DNA of 64,000 nt, from NCBI GenBank assembly GCA_948470475.1, contig OX419343.1, forward strand, positions 451,001 to 515,000, given 5' to 3'. Both the position numbers and the translations under genes were made by a program. Source of the stretch: Galaxea fascicularis. Lineage: Eukaryota; Cnidaria; Anthozoa; Scleractinia; Euphylliidae. Shown piece after piece: positions 34,401-46,282 of the stretch. The notes under the pieces were generated by a model. The model made no database searches. It saw only the letters and a program-made list of their open reading frames with translations, and was not told the origin of the DNA. Numbering within the stretch: the stretch's first letter is position 1; each line of letters opens with the position of its first letter.

Positions 34401-37400
34401 TATCATCTTTGGACATATTTTCTTCGTTTCTTGAGGCCAGAGGACAACAATATCGTCTAATGTGTCGTAAATACCAGATCATTGAAATAAATCCAAGTAA
34501 TTGCGTTTTGCGGTCATAATATACAGGCAATAAAATCAAGGACTGCACCAAATTTTACTGAATCATTTATATAAGTATGACTTCAAACCATGCGCTCCAA
34601 ACTAAAATGGCACACGCAGGTTGGTAATACCAAACTATAACCGGCCAAAGCTTCCGATTTCAGTTTTTTTATTGTCTACACAAGACGTTACGTAATCAGT
34701 GCTTGAATTGACTGTACACACAGAAATCACCAGAATGTAATCAATCGTCTAAAAGGTTTGTTTTAAAACGCTTGAGGCAACATTCATAAATTTCCAGTCT
34801 GTTTTTCCTCTTGTTTAGTTCTTTTCTTTGTCTTTTGTTTTGTTCGAGCTTCGGCATCAGCAAAGTTCATAAAGTTCGCAATTGTAGTAATATAAGACAA
34901 TATTGACACCAAGAACGAACTTGCATTCAACAAGAGGTTCACAGAAATGTTATGGTCATGGCGGACTCTCGCCTTAACATTTGCCGATTTTTTCCTCTTG
35001 TTTAGTTCTTTTCTTTGTTTTTGTTTTGTTCGAGCTTCGGCATCAGCAAAGATCATGAAGTTCTCAATTGTGGTAATATAACACAATATTGTCATCAAGA
35101 ACGAACGGACATTCAACAAGAGGTTCACAGAAATGTTATGGTCATGGCGGACTCTCGCCTCCGACTCACATTCGCCAGCCTCGATTTTTTTCTGCACTCT
35201 CGGCAGAATGGTTAGCCCGCGCCATGTGCTTTAATGTGTTTTCATACTCTCTCAGCAACTTGTCGCGATTCTCGGTCCATTGTTTCTTGTCTATAGCATT
35301 TGTTTTTACTGGTTTTAGTTTTTGTATGGAGGTGAACGATTGATCTGCTTGGGAACTTGCATCTTGTTCCGGTCAAAATGCTGGTGCAATGTGCGTGCTA
35401 CACTGGAGCAACATTGGTACAACATTGCAAGCAATTTGCACAACACAACTTGACACCATTTCGCAGGGTAGAACATCTTCTATTTTGTTATCGCGTAGAC
35501 TTGGAAAACAAAAACAAAACACTCGCCGTCGACCTATATTGTATCCTTGTTGTGGATAAGCTTTTCGCACGATAACGATCTCCCAAACTTCGTAGAGTGG
35601 CTGTTACGTCACACTTAAAACCGGCATTTAATTTTTTTTTAAAATACCGTTGGAATTAATTTGGTTTGCATCTACTAAATGCGGAATTCGATCAACTAAG
35701 ATAAAGATTCGGGAAAATGAGCTTTAGTGAGGCGGGGTTGGAATTTTGGGATTGTTCATTTTGATTAAAAAATAGAATTTCTCTTTGATCAGTTAGTAAT
35801 TACTGTTGTAATGAGGTAAAGAATAAAAATTGCTGAAACAACGAAGAAAATGCACGGTTTCAGTTCACCTTGTATTATTTTGCTTTTAAAGCAGGGTTCT
35901 TCTTTGTGAAATTCATTTTGTGGCATATTCAAAGAGACATTTTCTTTATTAGGTCTCAATACATAAACATTACCTCAATACATTAGTCTCTGGCAATTTA
36001 CACGACTATTTAAATATCTAGGGTGTCGAAAATGGAGCAATGATGTGAACATCGTGAGTGTCGATCGTCACACTAAAAATGTCCTTTTGTTTTAATTTTT
36101 TAGGGAATTCCTGGCACCCCTGGAAGAAACGGTAAGGCTTTTCATCATATTCGTATATTTTATTCTCTTTGGTGCGTATAAAGAATTCTTTTGCGCTAAC
36201 CTAGGTGGATTTCCATGACAACGTGTTTGTTTTGCTGACGGTGAACGCGGGGACACTGCTAATCTGCGGCATCAAACAAATCGTTCCAGATGTTTTACCG
36301 GTTTTTCACTGATTAGCTTAACGTCTTAGTGGTTGTGTTCACTTAACAGCTTATACAAACCTTGTCTAGAGGAGGAAGTCATTTGGCTGCGAGTGTGTAT
36401 TCTGGGGATAACGTACGGAGGTCTTCAAGACGTGGTTACGTCATCCATTCGTTTCTAGCGTACAACACGTATGGCCAAATGGAACTTTTTAAAAAATGGA
36501 CTTCATTTCAACTCAATATCTTATTTTATTTACTGAGGCTCGTCACGCCATTTGTGCGTCTGTGTTGTTGTTGCACACTCCTTTCGTCCAATCAAAACGT
36601 CTATCTTATAATTACGTGACAAGATCTGTCTCCGATAGACAACCTCTCCTGCTGGTAAAGATTACACTGATCCTGGGTATTTTCTGCGCGTTCACACTGT
36701 TTAGTCGATCTCGGTGGCTAGTGTGGACATTCCTTGACACTAGCTATGGAGCACACACGTCTGTAGGTTTGATTGATGATTTCAAAACAAGTTAGTTTTC
36801 ATTTTCGGGCCTGCCGGGCTCTCAGTTAAATAAATGTAAATAAATAAATACTTCATTGGCCTCTCCCCCAGAGGGACTTTTCAGGGACAATGAAACAATG
36901 AATACAACAGAGTTAAGAATCCCAACTGGCGGGAGGCAAACCAGTTGCCTATTTACAAGGATGACCGAGGAGTTGATCCAGGCACAAACCCAGAACAACA
37001 CCAGCTAGTCGCCAGAGCGGGATTTGAACCCGGGTTACCGCATTGAAATCCAGCGCCGTAAACCACTCGGCCATCCTGCCTCCAGTTAGTGGAGACGGGC
37101 GAGCAAAAATCGGCGAGGACCTTTTTTACCTCCCTTTTTTCGCTCGTCTGCACTGACCGAGAGCCTGGCACGGGCTATAACCTTTTATCAGACTCTTTTT
37201 TGGCTGCATTTTGCAATTTACTGCATATTGCAATTAGACTACGCAGGTTCAGGAAATTTAAATGAAAATTCAGTCAAATTTTCAATTACTGCTTTCAATC
37301 TAATCTAATCTTTATTTTATACGAAAACAACAACTGAACAATATTTGTTACCCACAGTTAGAACAGCTATTCGAGGTGGTTAACAATTCACGATAACTTT

Positions 37401-40400
37401 TGATTTAAAGTAAATGAATGAGTAGAAAAAATAGAGCGCTGTTTAGAAAACATGAATACAATTACATTTACAGGTGTTTTACAAGACAATACGATTAGAC
37501 TAACACAAAACTGATTAATTAAAAAGTTAATTAATTTAAAATCATTGACATAAATAGTTATAACAGTGAAAATGATAATAAACAAATAAGCATTAGGTAA
37601 GTAAAGAAGAAAGACAGGAAGAAGTAATCGCCCTGGCGTCAACATAGACCTCAATTTGTAAAAGCTTTAAGAGTAATTTGCGTAATTTTTGCTGTAAAAG
37701 TGTTTTACTCAACTTGCGTAGTTTAGGAGGAATTTTGTTCCAGATTCTTGACCCAGTTCTTGAAAAGGATAACTGTTGATTAGTTCTAGATCCATGGATG
37801 TGAAAATTACCAACGGCAAAACCATTACCTATCTCAGTTTTAAAGTGGTTAATTCCATTCCCTTTTTTCAGGACTGAAACACTTAAGGAGATTTTCAAGT
37901 ACTTTTGAAAAATTATCTATGGTACGCTTATAGAGCAGGTACACTTGAGGGAATTTAAACAAAACAAACAGTCTGTTTGAGTGGGTACTGGGATTTTATA
38001 TTGAAATATAAGAACGACAAACAATTCATCGCACATTACAATCGCACTTTTTTTTTTTTCGTTTTGAAGATGCCAATCTATAGTCTGACTGATGCACATA
38101 CGTTTCAAAATCTATAGACAAGGCAAGCTTCTTTAACGTTTTTAACTTTGTTATTATAACTGTTAATCTCCCTTAAAAATTCCCAAAACAGACACGTTAC
38201 ATCGAAGTTACTTCAACTGTACGTGTCGTATTTGTAATAAGGACCGCTTCAATGCTTTATAACATTTTAAAAGGAAATATGTTTGCGACGGTTACTTGTG
38301 GCTTTCCAACTCTCTCACCTTGGTAACACATTACGTCAAACTTGATGCCGTGCAACATATTTCACACGCTTCAAGGTTTTTAATTAACGTCGCTAAAACT
38401 GTGGAAAGATAATTACTATATCCCTTGGGGCAAAAGCCATTAAAACAAAGTCTCAATCAATCAGCACGTCACTATATTGTTTCATAGATAGCTTCAATTT
38501 AAAGATTTCGCAGAAAGCTACAGGACAAAAGGTCCTGTTTCAAACGCAGTTTGTAATTTGGAGTTTGTTCCTACAACTTTCGGACTAGTTAAGCTCTGTT
38601 ATCGTTTGTCTTCTCCATGAAATTCTTTGTACTCATATCTCAAACCGATTTATCACAAAACGCTATTTCTGTCTCCTTGACGTAATAAACTGTTGTAGAA
38701 TGATATTGGTTAATCACTTCGTTTGAAAGATAAACTGCCTCCTAAGAGAGACAAGCATTTGATTCCGTCATAACTCATAAATGCAAAATCAAACAGTTAG
38801 TTTCATACATTGTGCTTATCCAACGAAAGAGCGTCGTAAAAACCTGTCTAACCTCTCCTCATCCACCCCACACACTTTTTGCCTGGGTTATTACAATATC
38901 AACACTAACATCAAATACAGTCATGTGAGAATATAATCTGGTACTTGTTTTTTGACTGTGCTGATTTATTGCAGGTTTTTCTAAAGCTGAATTATTTCAG
39001 TCGATATGAGCGAGATGCAATGCATAAAATGAGTCAAACTGACCACCGCCAATCATTTCCTTTATTATCTTCTTTACAAGTGCTTTTTGAAATAAACACC
39101 TTATCTGGCGTCAATTTTGAGTGTACGACTCTTGCTTCAGACCCTCCGGGCACGCACTCAAATTGTGTTTCACCTGTATTTCCATTTCCTGTTAACTTAA
39201 CTTCCTATAGAGTCTGTTATCGTTCACTGAAGTCCTCTATTTATAAACCACTTTCATTGAGTTTCTAGTTACTATGCTGACTTTTACACTTTGACATACA
39301 GTCATTCCAAACCCAGCACCAAGGTCATGAAACTAAGGAAGGTGATGCAATCCTGCTGTGCTGTTTATTATACGTTATCAGATGAATCTATCTTTGAATC
39401 TGTTCCTTGCAATCTTTTAAGTTGTTCACTTAAGTTAAAGCTAATAAACTGCTTTTTCCACCTGTAATGTTTGTGTCGAATGCGATGATTCTCTCGGCTT
39501 TTGCGGATGAAGTCCTACAGTATGATCATTTGAATGAAAGCCATTAAGAGTACCTTCTTGGGCATGTGGCCAGCTGTTGATGAATTTGTTCAAAGACTTG
39601 ATGATCAAAATTACCATGAATAGGATCCTAAATTGTGATCATTCAAATGAAACTACTGAAAAGCATTTTCTGAAAGTATTGATCTCTTAGTTTTACTCGG
39701 TGGTTTAAACGTTTGCGTCTCTGGATGACTACTCCCAAGGAAGCTTCTGGGCAGTGCTTTCTCGCTTATTACGCTGGATAAAGTGACTCCATTTTTTTAA
39801 CCTGTGGAAAGAATGCAGTGTTTTTCTTTGGTCACCTATTCATTACGCTTTGTACAGTCACAGATGTCAATATCTCCCTAAAGTGTAAACATTAAAAGGA
39901 CCCCTGCTAAGCACTGCCCTCCTGTGGTGTTATGTTATGTTGCATACTCTTGTTCGAGATTTAAAAAAAAAAAAAGCCAGGTTCGGACCCAGTAAAAAGT
40001 TAGTACGGACCATGTATTTTTGCAGTGTAAACTATCCGTACCACTTTTTCATAAAATGGATCCAGACTCGCTTTTTTTCTGGTTTTGGGGACATAGGCGG
40101 CTTTGGACCTGACTCCTTTTTGCTGTTCAAGGGCGCTGTGTAAACGCGTCTTCGTTCTGTGCCGTTTATTTCATGCGGGCCTAACTCCGAAAATCAGTAG
40201 TGTACACAGTGTGCTAATTACGGGGTTTTAAAGCCAAACCTAGTGTTACCTCTGAAAACGGTAAAAAAAATTGATAGGTGCAACTTTTTAATGGCCCGGA
40301 CACGGCTTTTTCTGCTGTGTAAATGTGGTTAAATGTTTCCTCGGGCAAAATCAGTGTGTGAGCGTTCAAATGGAGGTTACAACAGAAATCTTTCCGGTGG

Positions 40401-41822
40401 CATTTATAGTTGTGATCATCACTTATGTACTTGAAAACACAACGTTGGGAGCGAATTACAAGTTTTCTCATTTATTTTCTTGTCGTTGTAGGGATTCCCG
40501 GTCACCCTGGTCCCCAGGGACCAAATGGACCCCCCGGCAGAAATGGTCTCAACGGAATCTCGGGTGCCAAAGGCGAAAAGGGGGCTCCCGGCGAACCAGG
40601 ACGGAGAGGGAAAAAGGGAAGTTCTGGAGAACCGGGTTTGAATGGCACGGACGGAACACCCGGCTGGAGAGGAAAAGAAGGCCCCAGGGGTATGAGGGGA
40701 GCGATAGGTCCTCAGGGGCCCACTGGAGCCAAAGGTGAACCAGGTGAACCGGGAAAACAGGGACCTCCTGGAACTGAGCGTATCCTAAGGGTTTGCAATT
40801 GCGATTGGAATTCCCCTACGCAAGTGTTTTATGTGAATTCAGGCTATTGGGTCTCTGAGAAACCCATGACGGGATATAATGACGTTACGTCAGCGAACGG
40901 CGAGTTCCACGTCAAAGTTGTGGCTCCTATTACCTATATTCTTCACGTTGGCGGTAAGTTCGGCAATCACGCTAGAACATCTGAGGTTATTCTCTTGTCA
41001 TTTCTGACTCAGGCATCGAAACAACCTGCCAAACAAATGGTTGATTTCATTTATTTCTTAAGCCACAAATGAACCTCGTCAAAACACGAAGCTAAGACCT
41101 GCCTGAGAAATCATTCCTCCTTACTGTTATGTAGCCTGTTTTTTTCTTCTGGCGGCACTCCGTGTAAAATATTTCATGAGCTCCTTGGTTCGTTAGCCCT
41201 GTGCTAAGCTACGTTGGACACTGTTGGAAAAAAATAAATTTCAGTTGAATCAGTTCTCTCCGCCTCCTCTCCGGCTTTACAATCAGATGCTTTTTTTTTC
41301 AACGAAGGGAACGTCGGCGAAATTAATTTACAATTTTTATGGAAAACTTAGAAATTCCAGTTGGAATTCGAATGGTACGCGCCATTCCATTTGGAAAGTC
41401 TCGTAGGAATAATTCGCATGCCATACATCTTTCTTTGGGACAAGATTAATCATTTAATCTCTGTTTTGAAGATTTCAGACCGGATGAATGGTGAGCGGCC
41501 TCTATTCCCCTTCCTCTGTCATGTTGACCGCTTTTTTTTTTTTTTTACAGGAGACTGGGTAAATGACGATTCCGTGACACTGTTCTATCGCCTCCGCTGT
41601 GCGAATCGCAGGCGCACGGCGTACCTTCCAAACGACACTGGCCATAAGATCTACAAATTCAAAGAAGAAAATCGCCTGGAGTCTGAAACGTTCACGCATG
41701 TCACCAACGCTCTGAATCACCACGGCAGGTGGAGATGCCAGCTGCAGATAAGTAAAGGAGGGTCACGAGCATTCTACCGCTGGGATTCACAGTATGGGGA
41801 AATCAGCCTCACAATGTGGTAG
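31407..41822 (+). CDS. Secreted collagen-like protein with unrecognised C-terminal domain
   Basis: Six exons with matching phases: 31407-31480, 31678-31747, 33152-33184, 36104-36131, 40492-40953, 41551-41822; 312 residues, stop TAG. Residues 1-22 form a signal peptide (MAKLHDHLVILLLLVTACS). Then comes a short linker with Cys pairs (CKTVTCC). An uninterrupted triple helix of 35 Gly-X-Y triplets follows, starting in exon 4 (GIPGTPGRN) and filling the first 60% of exon 5, with KGE and RGKKG charged triplets. The last about 147 residues are a compact domain (VCNCDWNSPTQVFYVNSGYW, FYRLRC, RWRCQLQISKGG, ending SLTMW) with four visible Cys; I do not recognise it. The CTCC-type Cys before the helix and those after it could link chains. 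Probably an extracellular matrix or mucus component; C1q-like trimers are an alternative. Introns reach 4.4 kb and hold repeats. Confidence 0.85.
33727..33773 (+). other. G-rich tract in collagen-gene intron
   Basis: tcgggggtggattgatgggt, then tgataagggggaggggcgag and ggc, give several G runs. Potential quadruplex; no other feature seen. Confidence 0.45.
34784..35197 (-). other. Open frame of 137 codons across a tandem duplication; coding status unclear
   Basis: On the minus strand a single frame stays open through both copies of a 186-bp duplication and gives two versions of the same block (RVRHDHNISVNLLLN ... FADAEARTKQK) ending in Lys/Arg-rich sequence. Just upstream on the same strand, in another frame (about 35376-35165), is a second open stretch with KKQWTENRDKLLREYENTLK, which looks like a helical or SANT-like start. 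Together they could be a degraded gene or the body of an unrecognised transposon inside a collagen-gene intron. No family recognised. Confidence 0.3.
34802..35160. repeat. Two-copy tandem duplication, period about 186 bp
   Basis: The block tttttcctcttgtttagttc ... atggtcatggcggactctcg occurs at 34802-34973 and again at 34988-35160 with roughly a dozen differences. The length preserves the reading frame on the minus strand. Confidence 0.9.
36826..37080 (-). mobile_element. tRNA-derived SINE, copy 1 (tRNA-Leu-like head)
   Basis: Read on the minus strand, the head is ggcaggatggccgagtggtt, as in a tRNA-Leu 5' half. The A box (tggccgagtgg, 37073-37063) is perfect, and the B box is ggttcaaatcc (37030-37020). 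The variable arm is missing. A unique body follows (ctagctggtgttgttctggg ... tgcctcccgccagttgggat), then ccctgaaaagtccctctggg and an A/T-rich tail (aataaataaatg repeats, 36850-36826). No open frame. A diverged relative is at 57375-57543. Confidence 0.85.
37300..37898 (-). mobile_element. 5'-truncated LINE 3' end (reverse transcriptase C-terminus)
   Basis: The minus-strand frame 37898-37593 encodes GNFHIHGSRTNQQLSFSRTG, then SRIWNKIPPKLRKLSKTLLQ and a basic helix. This is the pattern (RTN......G..IWN.IP..LR....) at the end of many non-LTR retrotransposon ORF2 proteins. It is followed by an AT-rich 3' UTR and ends in a (gatta)n run next to aataaag (37330-37300). Everything 5' of about 37900 is missing. 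Confidence 0.7.
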
Positions 41823-43722
41823 CCCTTAAAAAGCGGTCAAACTGTCTTACGCTAAGGAACTGTAATGACTCAAAGCGAAGATCTTGTACGACACAGCGTG
41901 CCTTACTTTAGAAGGAACGAAAATCGTCGTCTTGTACCGTTAAATTGATGGTCGCTGATCACCTGACGTTGTTAGCTCCCCAAATAGTCGATTACTACAG
42001 TTATAGTTGGGTTTACTTGCAGTTACAAGCATGGGAAGTCTCAATACAGCAGATTGTTAGCCTTGCGAGAAGTTAAAATGAAAAGAGAGCTGCATGTCAA
42101 GGTTGGAACGAAAACCGCCCATGAGATGGGCGACTTTGAAACGGCTTTCTGTCAATTTCTTTAATTGACAGCAGTGCAATAGAACGTTTAAACAGATGTG
42201 AAGGAACATTTGAAATATTAACAATCGTTGTTTAAAGTAGTTCACCTAAGTTGTTGCCAAAATAGAATCTAATCGTTTAAACCACGTTAAGATGTTTACA
42301 CGTAACTAGCTTTAGTGGGTCAGTTGGTGCACCATTTTCACCAAGTTTTTAACTGGTATCTCCTTTTCATTTGCGATGCCTTTTGTCCACAACTTCGATT
42401 CAATGCGATATTTTTCTCGACATTTGATATTCATCGCGACACTTCAAATAGCCTGGAACATCCTTTATAAACTTAATCATAACCGGTTTAGTGACAGTAA
42501 CGTAGAGTGACAACTCGGACATATTTCACGATAGTTTGAGAGCCTTTGAATTGTTTTAGTGCGCATGTCATTGGGAAGAGAGCGTCATGGGGTGGCGAGG
42601 GGGCGTTGCCCATAGTTACAATGTACTGAGTTGCTTGCTGTGTCTGTCTCTGGCCATTTCTGTCCTGCTTGTTTGTTTGCCTGCCCATTCTTTGATCTTG
42701 TCCTCCCATTTCTCTTCTGTAATGCACTTCGTTAGCTTTTCAACAACTGAAAACAAATGTTGGAAAAAAATTGATTCTCTTCTTCCTTTCAAGCACACTA
42801 AACACTAATTTGTAAGCGGAAACTACATGTAAGGCAGCCGCAATTTTTAGGGGTTTTTTACGCTCCCTCGTGCGGGATTTTAGAGCTGTGCACACGCAGT
42901 TTGTTCAGGTTGATTATTTTTATTTATCAAGTCAGTACTTCTGTTGGTAATGAAATTCACCCCGTTATCTCCGTAACACTGTGCCAGGAGAGTAAATTGT
43001 TGTACCCTTGAAAAATTAAACTTAGTTACTGATGTGCATACCGCGGTACCGGTTGTGGTGTGTCAGAAGGGCACACGGTCACTCCAACCCCCATTTTCCA
43101 TTGTTTCAGTAAGACTGACAGAATAGAGCTTAAAATAAGGGGCAACAGTAATTCGTTGACATGAGCGCGTTAAGTTTTCTGTGTTCAAGATTACTGAATG
43201 TCACATTTTGTATTTAAATCTTATTGATTAGTAATGTAAGGGTAGGCATAACACTAGACGAATTGTTTTCAGTTTGTGCTATATGAGCGTGCTTAAATAC
43301 TACATTTGATATTAAACTACCATGTAGTTTTCGAGTTTTATACGGAACGGTCATGTGTAAGACAGTAGCTTACAGATTTAAAAGGGAAGCGAAAGAAGCA
43401 TTCCTTGCCGTGCAGTGGCATAGGATTACATGAACATTTAATAAGATTTACTACAGGATCGTGCATGTATGGTTGCATGTATGCACTATGGTTCAGTGCG
43501 CGAAACGTAACGCGGAGCCGGCAAAAGGATGTAAGTGATAAATATAACTGGAGGTCCTGTTGGTCTCGTTGTATATAGCAACAGTATTATGGTAAAAGTT
43601 GTATTTAAAAGTGTTAGTTTTGGAAAGTTTGTCAAACATGCAAGGATGTACAAATATTTGAAAGAAATATAAATGTATGAGAAAGTTTGATGATAATGAA
43701 ATTTTGCTTGAGCTTTTTTCAG
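41823..43722. other. Intergenic, no gene seen
   Basis: Downstream of the collagen-like gene. No recognisable exon, though 5' exons of the next candidate gene must lie here if it is real. A short open exon-like block at 43457-43534, ending in a good donor (aaggat before gtaagt), was noted but its phase does not fit the next exon. Confidence 0.45.
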
Positions 43723-44528
43723 CTATGACTCCCAAGATGGCATTTACACTGAGGTTGCTACTGGTGTGAGTGGTTTTCTTTCTAAGTTGCTCAGTTTAAT
43801 TCTTTTCATCTCGGTGTATTCAGGAGAGCCCAACTGCCTTATCGTCAAGGGCAAACGAATTTTTGTGCGGCAAAAGTGGGAACCTGTTGGGAAGGACGCC
43901 TTCTTCAGTCTGCAACAGTCTCAACGAGGCGCGCCACGTTCTGCTAAAAGAAAGACACTTGGTGATATGGGATGGGGTCCCCTGAGCTGTGCACAAATTT
44001 TGCATTGCACAAGCTACGCAATTGATTTAAAATATAAATGGATTGAACCCAGAAATCATATCATAGGCAAATTGTGTTGGAGGTAATCACTTCCGTTCCT
44101 TCAGTAATTCTGCTTATGAATTTCTTTTCGACGAACCGGTGCTTGACATTGATACCGCACGACAGAAACTACTGACGACACTCCAACCCTAATCTAAAGA
44201 CTGGTAGGCCTAACTCCTTGTCGTTATTGTTCCCTCGTCTTTTTTTCTCCCTCTAGCGTATCCAAACTTTAATTGGCGCCAGACTGATGACGGCCTCCTC
44301 GACGAAGTGTACACATTTCGGGAAATCGGCCACGGCCAGATATTTACAGTAGACATACCAAGAGGAAAGACAAATTCACTTGTTTGCGACGATTTTCAGC
44401 TGTCTTTTCAGTCCAACATCTATTTTTTCTACTTCTTCAACAACAGTACATGTACTAATTCGCTTAGATCAGTCAAGTCTAGTCAGCTGAAACACGCAAA
44501 AATTAATACTATTTTCAAAGGTTCCTAA
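43723..44528 (+). CDS. Three linked exons of an unidentified protein (weak FGF-like resemblance), 5' partial
   Basis: Exons 43723-43763, 43824-43961 and 44257-44528 join in phase to about 149 residues and a stop at 44528. Codon use in this frame is C/G-ending and coding-like. The text runs YDSQDGIYTEVATG, then EPNCLIVKGKRIFVRQKW, EPVGKDAFFSLQQSQRGAPR and SAKRKTLG, then AYPNFNWRQTDDGLLDEVYT and FREIGHGQIFTVDIPRGK. The first two exons resemble the C-terminal half of an FGF trefoil (G-x-[IL]-Y...C-[VL]..., then a W/F-x-x-L-x-x-x-G basic stretch), and the intron sits where FGF exon 3 starts. The third exon does not fit FGF. No start exon was found. The end after residue RGKTNSL looks less coding and may be intron. 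Confidence 0.4.
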
Positions 44529-46170
44529 TTCCTAAAATAACTAGAAAGTTGAAAATGCAAGCAAAGCGGAGTAAATAGAATAGACCAGTGATGGAGGAAA
44601 GAGGTACTAAAGGGCAAACAGCTGTACACTTCTAAGCATATAATGCATATTTAAATCAAAATATCATATCGGATGACATATGATTAAACACACATACTGT
44701 TACACACGCACACAGAATACAACCATGCCAGAAAGGATACAAGACGTTCATAAGCAAATAAAAAAAAATATTTTGTGTATTTTACCAGACGAGAGGATTT
44801 AAATTGAGGTAAAAGGCACAGCTTAACTCCTCAAAAGAGTTTGAAACATTGGGTCCCTGGAATCTCAAATAAAATTTACCATAATTTGTTCGCAGCTATG
44901 GGATTTTTTGTTTGACTGCAGTTCTTGTGTTATGATGATGAGTCTGATTGGCTGTGTAAAGAATCTGTCAAAAGCAGATGAGCTTTTCGTAACAAGATTA
45001 AATCAAAATACAAACTGGATCAGATATAAGGTGCGCCACAAAGGGATCTCCACCTTATTGTGGTGGGGAGGTTTGTACATCTCCGTGTTTTTTTAGAGAG
45101 TATTGACCTCCTGGTCGGGACACATATGCCTAACAGGCCGAGCAGTGGCGGCCAGGCAAACTGTGATCCCCTGGTTCTCAAGTTTGGCGGTTAGGCTGAG
45201 AGTTTATATCCCTCTTCCACAAAACTGGAATGTGCGAGCACTGCACATAACCAGCAACATTAAGAAGGCTAAAAACCATCTAGCTGTAGGCGGATAACTG
45301 AGAAACAAAGAGTAGAGGAGGGCTGGGAAACTTGGAACGATGTGAGGACTATCTATTAGCTGATCGGGAAGTTAGAAACGCTCTGTGAATACTTATGCAC
45401 CACGAAGCGTGAAGTAGACAGGTTACAGATTTAAAGGAAAAAAAAATACAGGCCTGACCGATTAGAGAGCGAACTTTTGGCCCACTTTTCGGATGTAAAC
45501 CTGTTGGATGACAAGTTGATTAACCGATTACAGGGGGTTTAACATCGAAATTTAATTAGTATTAAGTAGCCAGAACGTTGTGATTGGCTGATGATCAAAT
45601 CGGTTACTCTTGATGTCAAAACGTAAAAGAAGAGCCCTACGAAATTGTGGCTCATCTTGAAACAGCGTTCAACTCCTTTATCGTTGAGTAAATAATACGA
45701 TATGTATCTTTTCTTGATTCTAATCTTTCCCGTGATGTGATCAACTTCAAACCCAAATAAATAATAAATTTATTAGTTTGGTTAGTGTTGATCGAAGTTA
45801 ATTATTGATAACGAGGTCAACGCATTACTGAATTAAAGCTGTTAAAGGCCCTAGTGCTTTCCAATCATGCGTCATGTCAATTAATCCGATTAACCAATGT
45901 TTATACCATTACTAGCATTATGAATTCGGAACCCTTTTTTCTTTTCTTTTCAAAGGCGCCGCCCATGTTATTCTCTGGCGAAGGCCGCCTGTTTTACCCC
46001 ACTTAACTTCTTCACAGGCATAACTTAACGAGGTGAATGTATAGAAAAGAAATTCTAATCGTGGTAAAAAAAATTGCTAGATTTTTTCTTTCACCCGTTT
46101 TCGTGCGGTGGTAAAATGAGCATTAGTCGGGATATGTTCGCTCTTTTATAATGTGAGCGTAGCCGCCAAA
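44529..46170. other. Intergenic with one retroelement-like relic
   Basis: AT-rich DNA. The block 45025-45360 resembles a dispersed element (below). No other supported feature before the promoter at 46171. Confidence 0.45.
45025..45360 (+). mobile_element. Possible relic of a non-LTR element (endonuclease start)
   Basis: The block begins gtgcgccacaaagggatctc, carries a short inverted motif (ctccaccttattgtggtggg), and then encodes QNWNVRALHITSNIKKAKNH on the + strand. That is reminiscent of the WNVRTL opening of RTE-type endonuclease proteins. Frames are soon closed. The assignment is weak and rests on one short motif. Confidence 0.3.
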
Positions 46171-46208
46171 TGACGTCATGTTTTTGCCGTACAGTTAGAA
46201 TATATATA
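46171..46208 (+). promoter_or_regulatory. CRE and TATA box of the YQQR-repeat gene
   Basis: Perfect CRE palindrome tgacgtca at 46171-46178 and TATATATA at 46201-46208, 22 bp apart. The expected transcription start is near 46235, leaving a 5' UTR of about 45 bp before the ATG at 46283. This layout is typical of a rapidly inducible, CREB/ATF-responsive gene; induction is inference. Confidence 0.7.
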
Positions 46209-46282
46209 CACTGACAATGATCGACTAAAGAACTCCACATTTAGAACGCAGCCCGAACATCACCTTCGTGTTTTAAGAAAGT

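Noticed and set aside
37020..37080. A functional tRNA-Leu gene on the minus strand
   Set aside because: The A and B boxes are good, but the variable arm is missing, the acceptor stem does not close, and a SINE body follows.
36953..37171. Open frame of 72 codons on the minus strand
   Set aside because: It lies within the tRNA-derived SINE and is non-coding.
40325..40738. Arg/Gly-rich frame of 137 codons on the + strand
   Set aside because: It is the wrong frame of the collagen triple-helix exon.
43725..43961. Alternative reading with an ATG and a short hydrophobic start (MTPKMAFTLRLLL) for the unidentified gene
   Set aside because: It can be spliced in phase, but its frame ends early in the third exon, and the other frame has much better coding-like codon use across all three exons.
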